Both the position numbers and the translations under genes were made by a program. This document shows positions 6,394-12,095 of a DNA stretch of 15,072 bases, piece after piece. Location of the stretch: the NCBI GenBank assembly GCA_900545835.1, contig URBB01000047.1, positions 1 to 15,072 on the forward strand, given 5' to 3'. The notes below the pieces were generated by a model. The model was given only the letters and a program-made list of their open reading frames with translations, ran no database searches and was not told the DNA's origin. How positions within the stretch are numbered: position 1 is the first letter of the stretch; every line of letters starts with the position of its first letter. This stretch comes from an uncultured Collinsella sp. (GTDB lineage Bacteria; Actinomycetota; Coriobacteriia; Coriobacteriales; Coriobacteriaceae).

Positions 6394-6430
6394 AACCACC
6401 GCAAAGGTGCCTGTCCCCTTTGCGGTGGTT
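6394..6430. repeat. Perfect 14-bp hairpin with TTGCGGTGG motif (copy 2)
   Basis: AACCACCGCAAAGG (6394-6407) pairs perfectly with 6417-6430 around a 9-nt loop. The centre contains GGTGCCTGTCCCC, which I recall as typical of REP-like palindromes associated with REP-tyrosine transposases in other bacteria. On the plus strand four Ts follow, so it could weakly terminate rightward transcription. It lies 14 bp past the thiD stop. Confidence 0.8.
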
Positions 6431-6444
6431 TTGGGCTGTGAATC

Positions 6445-7275
6445 TTAATACTGCCACATGTGGTTGACAGGGCCGGAGCCTTTGCCCATGTCAAGGCCGG
6501 CGGCGAGGGCGCCCGTTAGGTAGGCCTTGCCGGCGTTGACGGCATCGGCAAGATCCATACCCTGGGCCAGCGCACAGGCGATGGCGGACGAAAGCGTGCA
6601 GCCGGTACCATGCGTGTTGCCGGTCTCGATGTGCTTGTGGCGGAACCACGTGGTGAGCGGATCGCCCAGGTGGTTGCCCTCGTCATCGAGCGGTGCGGGC
6701 TCTGCTAGCACATCGTTGGCCTCGTTGACAAAATGCCCGCCCTTAACGAGAGACGCGCACCCAAAGCGGCGGGTGAGGAGCATAGCGGCATTTTGCTGCG
6801 TGCGCTCGGAATCGACCTCGTAATCGAGCAGCGCCATGGCCTCGGGAATATTGGGCGTGATGACGGTCGCCAGTGGGAACAGGCGGCGTGTAAGCGCTTC
6901 GGCGGCGTCCTCTGCGATCAGGCGAGCGCCCGAGGTGGCGACCATGACGGGGTCGACGACGATATTTTGTGCGTCCCAGGCGCCCAGGCGGTCGGCGATA
7001 ACCTCGATAATCTCGGCAGAGGAAACCATGCCGATCTTGACGGCGCTGGGTCGGATATCGTCAAAAACGGCATCGATTTGCGCGGCGACAATATCCGGGG
7101 AGATGTTCTGTACGGCGGTGACGCCCAGGGTGTTCTGTGCGGTGATAGCGGTGATGGCCGTCTCGGCATACAGGCGGTGCGCCGTGATGGTCTTGATGTC
7201 GGCCTGAATGCCGGCACCACCGCTGGAATCTGATCCTGCGATGGACAGGACGGCGGGTACCTTACTGCGATCCAT
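6445..7275 (-). CDS. thiD: Hydroxymethylpyrimidine / phosphomethylpyrimidine kinase
   Basis: A 276-residue ribokinase-fold enzyme of thiamine synthesis. It phosphorylates HMP and then HMP-phosphate to HMP pyrophosphate in the cytoplasm. The N-terminal SIAGSDSSGGAGIQADIKT (residues 11-29) is the ThiD substrate-binding signature. HGTGCT (222-227, Cys226) is the C-terminal anion-hole and catalytic region. VDPVMVATSG and VKGGH are also typical. Length is normal and no ThiE fusion is present. Start ATG 7275 has AAGGGAG 6 nt upstream. It lies 182 bp downstream of thiC on the same strand. It may have its own promoter (7384-7412), and no separate TPP aptamer is visible before it. Confidence 0.96.
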   Translation of the reverse strand: MDRSKVPAVLSIAGSDSSGGAGIQADIKTITAHRLYAETAITAITAQNTLGVTAVQNISPDIVAAQIDAVFDDIRPSAVKIGMVSSAEIIEVIADRLGAWDAQNIVVDPVMVATSGARLIAEDAAEALTRRLFPLATVITPNIPEAMALLDYEVDSERTQQNAAMLLTRRFGCASLVKGGHFVNEANDVLAEPAPLDDEGNHLGDPLTTWFRHKHIETGNTHGTGCTLSSAIACALAQGMDLADAVNAGKAYLTGALAAGLDMGKGSGPVNHMWQY

Positions 7276-7332
7276 GTTCGCTCCCTTGTTCGGTCGGATT
7301 CAAATGGGTCTTTAAGCCAGCATTATAAAGAT

Positions 7333-7362
7333 GCCCGGGCCGACTCTATGTCGAACCCGGGC
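7333..7362 (-). terminator. Strong GC hairpin between thiC and thiD (terminator or attenuator)
   Basis: GCCCGGG...CGAC pairs with GTCG...CCCGGGC (7333-7339 with 7356-7362, 7341-7344 with 7350-7353) around a 5-nt loop. On the minus strand it is followed by ATCTTTATAAT, a poor T-run. It could end thiC mRNA partially, or shape the thiD leader. Confidence 0.5.
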
Positions 7363-7383
7363 GGGCGATGCAATCTTTACGCA

Positions 7384-7412
7384 AATGTAAGCAAATGTTC
7401 ACACGTCAACAA
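7384..7412 (-). promoter_or_regulatory. Candidate thiD promoter
   Basis: On the minus strand, TTGTTG (7412-7407), a 17-bp spacer and TACATT (7389-7384). It lies downstream of the thiC stop and would place the GC hairpin at 7333-7362 within the first 45 nt of the thiD leader. Confidence 0.35.
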
Positions 7413-7457
7413 TTGAGGGGCGCCGGCTCGCCGCTAGAAGCGATCGCAGCGAGGAGT

Positions 7458-8792
7458 CTAGTCCTCCATGCCAAGGTCGATCGTCGTGCCCTCGAATACC
7501 TTGTTGACGGTGCGGACGGCGCACATCTTGCCGCACATGGTACAGGTGCCCTCGGTGGCGGCAGGGGACTCCTCGTAGCGCTTCTTGCCGGTGACGGGAT
7601 CGAGGGCGCACTTCCACATGGCGTCCCAGTCGAGCTTGCGGCGTGCCTGGCCCATCTTGTCGTCCAGATCGCGGGCGTGCGGCACCTTCTTGGCGATATC
7701 GGCGGCGTGTGCGGCGATCTTGGTGGCCATGAGGCCATCGAGCACGTCCTGGGCGTTGGGCAGGCACAGGTGCTCAGCGGGTGTCACGTAGCACAGGAAG
7801 TCGGCGCCGGAGCTCGCCGAGATGGCGCCACCGATGGCGGCGGTGATGTGGTCGTAGCCCACGCCGATATCGGTCACCAGCGGCCCCAGCACATAGAACG
7901 GCGCATTATGGCACAGGCGCTTCTGCAGCTTCATGTTGGCGGCGATCTCGTCGAGCGCCATGTGACCCGGTCCCTCGACCATAACCTGGACGCCGGCGGC
8001 CCAAGCGCGCTTGCACAGCTTGCCCAGCTCGATCATCTCGGCGGTCTCGGTGGCATCGTTTGAGTCGTAGAGACAGCCCGGGCGGCAGGAATCGCCGAGC
8101 GAGATCGTCACGTCGTACTCGTGGCAGATCTCGAGCACCTCGTCGTAGAACTCGTAGAAGGGGTTTTCGTTGCCGGTGACTTCCATCCAGCCAAACAGCA
8201 GCGAGCCGCCGCGGCTGACGATGTTCATGAGGCGGCCGGTCTCCTTAAAGGTCTTGATGACCGACTTGTTGATGCCGCAGTGGATGGTCATGAAGTCCAC
8301 GCCGTCCTCGGCGTGCGCGCGAACGACCTCGAGCAGGTCGTCCTTGGTGAGCTTGACCAGCGGCTTTTCCATGTAGCCGATGGCGTCGTACATGGGGACG
8401 GTGCCCACCATAAGCGGCGTCTCGTCGATGAGCTGCTGGCGGAACTGGCGCGTCTTGCCCGAGTTGGAGAGGTCCATGATGGCGTCGGCGCCAAAGTCCT
8501 CGGCAATCTTGACCTTCTTCCATTCCTCGGCGGCATCGGCCTTGTCGCCCGAGATGCCCAAGTTCACGTTGACCTTGGTGGACAGGCCCTCGCCGACACC
8601 AAAGGCGCGCATGCCCTTTTTGATATGCACGATGTTGGCGGGAATGGCGATGCGGCCGTCTGCCACGCGCTCGCGGATGTACTCGGGGTCGCGATGCTCG
8701 CGCTCGGCGACCTCTTTCATCTGAGGTGTGATCTGCCCAGCGCGGGCGAAGTCGATTTGCGTGACGAGCTTGGGCTCGGTCTGTGTGCTCAT
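7458..8792 (-). CDS. thiC: Phosphomethylpyrimidine synthase
   Basis: A 444-residue radical-SAM enzyme that rearranges aminoimidazole ribotide to HMP-phosphate, the committed step of the pyrimidine branch of thiamine synthesis. Clear family blocks are IMDLSNSGKT, VGTVPMYDAIGY, DFMTIHCGIN, RGGSLLFGWM, SLGDSCRPGC, MVEGPGHM and CYVTPAEHLCLP. The C-terminal iron-sulfur cluster motif is CTMCGKMC (Cys417, 420, 424), spaced C-x2-C-x3-C. It is the short form lacking the N-terminal extension of proteobacterial ThiC (about 630 residues). ATG 8792 is chosen over ATG 8816 because AAGGGAG lies 8 nt before it and 8816 falls inside the conserved TPP aptamer. Expression should be repressed by TPP. Confidence 0.97.
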   Translation of the reverse strand: MSTQTEPKLVTQIDFARAGQITPQMKEVAEREHRDPEYIRERVADGRIAIPANIVHIKKGMRAFGVGEGLSTKVNVNLGISGDKADAAEEWKKVKIAEDFGADAIMDLSNSGKTRQFRQQLIDETPLMVGTVPMYDAIGYMEKPLVKLTKDDLLEVVRAHAEDGVDFMTIHCGINKSVIKTFKETGRLMNIVSRGGSLLFGWMEVTGNENPFYEFYDEVLEICHEYDVTISLGDSCRPGCLYDSNDATETAEMIELGKLCKRAWAAGVQVMVEGPGHMALDEIAANMKLQKRLCHNAPFYVLGPLVTDIGVGYDHITAAIGGAISASSGADFLCYVTPAEHLCLPNAQDVLDGLMATKIAAHAADIAKKVPHARDLDDKMGQARRKLDWDAMWKCALDPVTGKKRYEESPAATEGTCTMCGKMCAVRTVNKVFEGTTIDLGMED

Positions 8793-8796
8793 TGGC

Positions 8797-8891
8797 ACGG
8801 CTCCCTTCGTTGGCATTACCCATATCAGGTTTGCGGGTCAGGGCGGGCGCGCCCAGTCTCAGCCTGCCGTCTTGTCCTGCAAGCTCCCCGT
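8797..8891 (-). promoter_or_regulatory. TPP riboswitch (THI element) controlling thiC
   Basis: Minus strand, 5' to 3': ACGGGGAGC (8891-8883), CTGAGA (8862-8857), ACCTGAT (8830-8824), GGGTAATGCC and AAGGGAG, closing with CCGT (8800-8797) that pairs with the opening ACGG as P1. These are the conserved blocks of the TPP aptamer in the right order and spacing. The thiC SD (AAGGGAG, 8807-8801) lies within the aptamer's 3' edge and the ATG follows 8 nt later. No terminator fits between them. TPP binding most plausibly blocks ribosome access, i.e. translational control. Confidence 0.96.
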
Positions 8892-8907
8892 TTATGTGGT
8901 GGGCTCA

Positions 8908-8913
8908 AGTATA
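8908..8913 (-). promoter_or_regulatory. Candidate -10 of the thiC promoter
   Basis: TATACT on the minus strand lies about 17 nt before the first aptamer base, a fitting distance for a transcript starting just ahead of the riboswitch. No good -35 hexamer is recognisable. Confidence 0.5.
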
Positions 8914-8963
8914 GCTCGAATGGGTACGATTGACGCGATGAGCATGCCCGTGGGGAGGCGAAC

Positions 8964-9485
8964 ATGGAAGACAAGCATCTATATCGAGAGATGCAATGGG
9001 ACGTATCGGCCGAGGAGGGCCGTGCGCACCATGGCCTTGTCGCGATTGGTTTTGCGATCCTTGTCGTGATGGTGATTGCCTGTTGTATCTGGACGTTTGG
9101 TGGTCGCGGCGGCGCTGCATGGGAGTTCGAGGCTGATGATAGCCTACCGATTATGACGGTGAGGAGTACTGGCGGTAATGCCAATACGCTCGCCGTTCCG
9201 GGCGATTATTGGTACCCGTGCGATGAGTTTGTGCAGTTGCAGCTGAGTGGTGGGTCCATTCCGGGCGAAGAAATCGAACGCGTGACGTTTGACGCGGCGC
9301 TCAAAACGCTGACGGTGAAGCTCAAAGATCAAGGGGATGTGCCCACGACGATGGATATCGCGCTGACGGAATGGCGCCTGGAGCCCCCGTCGGGTGTTGC
9401 GGTGTCCGAGGTCGAGCACGTCAAGATTGTCTATCAGGACGGTTCGACAAACGGGATTGCAAAGGCCGACGGTCTAGCAGAATAG
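8964..9485 (+). CDS. Hypothetical single-pass membrane protein
   Basis: A 173-residue protein I do not recognise. Residues 1-23 are charged, about 24-45 (GLVAIGFAILVVMVIACCIW) form one transmembrane helix with no obvious signal-peptidase site, and the rest is a predicted beta-rich, mostly hydrophilic domain. By the positive-inside rule (R20, H22, H23 before the helix) the C-terminal domain is probably extracellular. Patterns such as DSLPIMTV, VPGDYWYPCDEFVQLQLSGG and VTFDAALKTLTVKLKD suggest repeated strands but match no family I can name. The SD GGGGAGG lies 7 nt before the ATG. A TACGAT at 8925-8930 could be its -10. It diverges from the thiC riboswitch. Confidence 0.8.
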   Translation: MEDKHLYREMQWDVSAEEGRAHHGLVAIGFAILVVMVIACCIWTFGGRGGAAWEFEADDSLPIMTVRSTGGNANTLAVPGDYWYPCDEFVQLQLSGGSIPGEEIERVTFDAALKTLTVKLKDQGDVPTTMDIALTEWRLEPPSGVAVSEVEHVKIVYQDGSTNGIAKADGLAE

Positions 9486-9516
9486 GTGTCGAGCCTAGCC
9501 AGCCAATTCATAAAAG

Positions 9517-9578
9517 TTGCGGTGGAATAGTTCCTGATTGTGCGATAAAAGGCTCAAATAGGAACTATTCCACCGCAA
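9517..9578. repeat. Inverted repeat with TTGCGGTGG arms (copy 3)
   Basis: Arms of 19 bp (TTGCGGTGGAATAGTTCCT, 9517-9535, and its exact reverse complement at 9560-9578) surround a 24-nt centre with partial further pairing. It sits between two convergent genes. On the minus strand the distal arm is followed by CTTTTAT. It is too far from the end of the rightward gene's coding region to be part of it, but it could terminate that gene or yaaA readthrough. Confidence 0.85.
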
Positions 9579-9621
9579 GTTATATAGAGAAGGCTGAGCG
9601 GGTCAGTTTTGGGTGGCGGGT

Positions 9622-10431
9622 CTAGAGCATCTGTTCGTTGATGAACACGAGGGTGCCTGGATATGAGATCTCGGGGGCGTGGCGATAGCCGATGTTGAAC
9701 TCGGTGAGACGGCCGGCGTCCTCGAGTCCGTTTGCTGCCATCCAGCGCACCATGGAGCCGCGCGCCTTTTTGCTGGCGGTCGACTGTTGGATGGGCTTCC
9801 CGTTGCGGATGCCCTCGCCAAAGAGGCATGTGACGGCTGTGGCGTCGCCCGCGAGGTGGGGCAGAACGGCTTTGGCATACTCTACGCTGGCGAGGTTGAC
9901 GATCGTGGTGTTTGAGCCTGCCGGGGCGATAGCCCGCGCGAGCTTATCGCTCCAAAATGCGTAGAGGTCTCGGGCACCGTCGACGACAAGCTTCGCGCCC
10001 ATCTCCAGCCGATACGGTTCGACGGCATGAAAGGGACGAACGCACCCGTAGAGGCCGGAGAGGATCCACAGATGGTCTTGCAGCCATGCGAGCTGTGCGG
10101 AATCCATCACCTCGGGTGCCATGCTCTGGTATTGAATGCCGTGATAGGACATGACGGCAGGGGAGAGGTGACGGGCGAGTGCGGGATTGTCGAGATCGCC
10201 GCTTTTCAGGATGGGCCCGAACTCATGCAGTGTGTTGAGGCAAGGTCCCAGCAGTTTGTCGCTCACGTTCCACAGCGCCTGCAGGCCGCCGCTGCCTTCA
10301 TTCCGCTCGATATCTAGCAGTGCGCGGTGGAGGCGAGCCGTCTCGCGCACAAAGGGTGGGATGCCCAGGACTTCAAAAGCATCTTGGGCCGCGCGCATTT
10401 GCTTGGCGGGCGAAATGATGACCTGCAGCAT
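9622..10431 (-). CDS. yaaA: YaaA family peroxide-stress protein (DUF328/UPF0246)
   Basis: A 269-residue protein of the YaaA family. In E. coli YaaA lowers free intracellular iron during peroxide stress and binds DNA, limiting Fenton damage. Family marks are VIISPAKQM at residues 4-12, YSG-like LSGLYGCVRPFHAVEPYRLEMG in the middle, VNLASVEYAK, and the lysine-rich PIQQSTASKKARG segment followed by LTEFNIGYR. Length is slightly above the E. coli protein's. ATG 10431 is chosen because GAGGAGAG lies 3-4 nt upstream; longer in-frame starts would run through the repeat at 10453-10517. The terminator-like T-run of that element ends only 15 nt before this ATG, leaving little room for a promoter. Confidence 0.93.
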   Translation of the reverse strand: MLQVIISPAKQMRAAQDAFEVLGIPPFVRETARLHRALLDIERNEGSGGLQALWNVSDKLLGPCLNTLHEFGPILKSGDLDNPALARHLSPAVMSYHGIQYQSMAPEVMDSAQLAWLQDHLWILSGLYGCVRPFHAVEPYRLEMGAKLVVDGARDLYAFWSDKLARAIAPAGSNTTIVNLASVEYAKAVLPHLAGDATAVTCLFGEGIRNGKPIQQSTASKKARGSMVRWMAANGLEDAGRLTEFNIGYRHAPEISYPGTLVFINEQML

Positions 10432-10446
10432 GGACTCTCCTCTGCC

Positions 10447-10517
10447 AAAAAAGTTGCGGTGGAATACGGTCTGTTTTGGCCGTTTATGGGCCAGTTTAGT
10501 CCGTATTTCACCGCAAC
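10447..10517 (-). terminator. Palindromic element (copy 4) acting as terminator of the M18 gene
   Basis: Arms GTTGCGGTGGAATACGG (10453-10469) and its reverse complement with one change (10501-10517) enclose a 31-nt centre that continues pairing imperfectly (GGCC/GGCC). On the minus strand the hairpin is followed by six Ts (10452-10447), a full intrinsic terminator 14 nt past the aminopeptidase stop. It belongs to the same TTGCGGTGG family as 9517-9578. Confidence 0.85.
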
Positions 10518-10531
10518 TGATGAAGGGTTGG

Positions 10532-11929
10532 TTAGGCTCGCTCGATGAAGGCCTTGTAACCGCGATATGCCTCGTAGATGTCGGCCTTGTTGGCGACCTC
10601 CCACAGGGCGTGCATGGACAGGACGGCAACGCCGGAGTCGATGACGTTCATGCCGTACTTGGCCATGATGTAGGCGATGGTGCCGCCGCCACCAGCGTTG
10701 ACGCGGCCGAGCTCGCAGGTCTGGAAGTCCACGCCGGCCTCGTCCATGATGTCGCGGACGAGGGCCACATACTCGGCGTCGGCGTCGTTAGAGCCGCCCT
10801 TGCCGCGGCTGCCCGTGTACTTGTTAAAGCACAGGCCGCGACCCATGAAGGCGGCGTTCTTGGTCTCGAACTTGCCGGCATAGCCCGGGTCGAAGCCGGC
10901 GGACACGTCGGAGGAGAGCATACGGCTGCGGGCGAGCGCGCGGCGCAGAGCCAGCGGGCTGTCCTCGCCGGCGAGCATCATGATCTCGGCGACGGTGTTC
11001 TCGAAGAAGCGACTCGTCATGCCGGTGGCACCCACGGAACCGATCTCCTCCTTGTCGACGATGAGCGTGATGCTCGTGCGCTCCACGTTGGTGACGTCGA
11101 TCTGGGCAAGCATGGAGGGGTAGGCACAGACGCGGTCGTCATGGCCATAGCCCAGAATCATGGAGCGGTCGAGGCCCATGTCGCGGGCGGGGCCGGCGGG
11201 CACGACCTCGATCTCGGCGGAGAGGAAGTCCTCCTCCTCGACGTCGTACTGCTCCTTGAGGATATCCAGGAACATTTGCTTGACGGGCTCCTTGGGGGCG
11301 TCCTTGTCGTCCTCATCGAACTTGACGGGGCGGCCGCCCACGATCACGTCGAGAATCTCGGCATCGACGGCGTCCTTGGCAGGCTTGGACATCTGCTCGC
11401 TCGAGAGGTGGATCAGCAGGTCGGAGATGGTAAAGACCGGGTCGTCCGCCTTGTCGCCGATATTGATGTCGACGGTGGTACCGTCCTTTTTGCAGATGAC
11501 GCCCACGAGTGCGAGCGGGGAGGCCACCCAGTGGTAGCTCTTGACGCCACCGTAGTAGTGCGTGTCGAGGTAGGCCATGTCGCCGGCCTCGAAGGCGGGG
11601 TTCTGCTTAAGGTCTAGGCGCGGCGAGTCCACGTGGGCGCCTAGGATGTTAAAGCCCTGCTCGAGCGGGGCGTTGCCCAGGTTGACGAGCATGAGGTCCT
11701 TGCCGTGATTGGCGGCGTACACCTTGTCGCCTGCCTTGAGCTCGCGGCCTTCGGCGATCACGGTCTCCAGGTCGACGTATCCCGCCTCCTCGGCCATCTT
11801 GATGCCGGTCTTGACGCACAGGCGCTCGGTCTTGTTCTCGCTCAAAAACTGCTTATAGCCGCGGCAAAGCTCCTCGAGCTCCTCGACTTGCTGTGGCGTG
11901 TACTTTTTCCATGCGCAGGGACGCTCCAT
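10532..11929 (-). CDS. apeB: M18 family aminopeptidase
   Basis: A 465-residue cytoplasmic metallo-aminopeptidase of family M18 (aspartyl aminopeptidase type), which removes N-terminal residues from peptides with a two-zinc centre. Expected ligands are visible: H99 in GAHVDSPRLD, D265 or D264 in GHDDRVCAY, E294/E295 in DKEEIGS, D341 in SSDVSAGFDP, and H440 in SMHALWE. Length is normal for bacterial M18. ATG 11929 is favoured by AAAGGAG 8 nt upstream. The longer frame to 12145 would cross the promoter region and antisense polA. It ends with a clear terminator (10447-10517) and is divergent from polA. The symbol is by family homology; substrate preference is not shown. Confidence 0.94.
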   Translation of the reverse strand: MERPCAWKKYTPQQVEELEELCRGYKQFLSENKTERLCVKTGIKMAEEAGYVDLETVIAEGRELKAGDKVYAANHGKDLMLVNLGNAPLEQGFNILGAHVDSPRLDLKQNPAFEAGDMAYLDTHYYGGVKSYHWVASPLALVGVICKKDGTTVDINIGDKADDPVFTISDLLIHLSSEQMSKPAKDAVDAEILDVIVGGRPVKFDEDDKDAPKEPVKQMFLDILKEQYDVEEEDFLSAEIEVVPAGPARDMGLDRSMILGYGHDDRVCAYPSMLAQIDVTNVERTSITLIVDKEEIGSVGATGMTSRFFENTVAEIMMLAGEDSPLALRRALARSRMLSSDVSAGFDPGYAGKFETKNAAFMGRGLCFNKYTGSRGKGGSNDADAEYVALVRDIMDEAGVDFQTCELGRVNAGGGGTIAYIMAKYGMNVIDSGVAVLSMHALWEVANKADIYEAYRGYKAFIERA

Positions 11930-11968
11930 GACGCAGGCTCCTTTCGGATCGATCGTGCTGGTTGATGT

Positions 11969-12003
11969 ACCGTGAGCCATCGTATCACGCGCGGGCTCAC
12001 GGT
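11969..12003. promoter_or_regulatory. Inverted repeat over the aminopeptidase -10 region
   Basis: ACCGTGAGCC (11969-11978) and GGCTCACGGT (11994-12003) are perfect 10-bp arms around 15 nt. The centre contains, on the minus strand, TG-A-TACGAT (11987-11979), a candidate extended -10 for the aminopeptidase gene. The position suits an operator in the 166-bp divergent aminopeptidase/polA spacer, or a 5'-UTR hairpin. Confidence 0.5.
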
Positions 12004-12095
12004 GGCGGGGGAGCTTGATGTGAGGTGGCCGCGGGGCGGGGAGCGTGTAAACTGGAGTGAGCAAACCGTGCCCAGCCCAAAGCGAGGTATTTAAT

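Noticed and set aside
8793..8816. Upstream ATG at 8816 as the thiC start
   Set aside because: It lies in the conserved TAATGCC block of the TPP aptamer and has no SD; ATG 8792 has one.
10187..11617. Long open frame on the plus strand opposite yaaA and the aminopeptidase
   Set aside because: It crosses two well-supported genes and an intergenic terminator, and is a product of GC-rich codon bias on the other strand.
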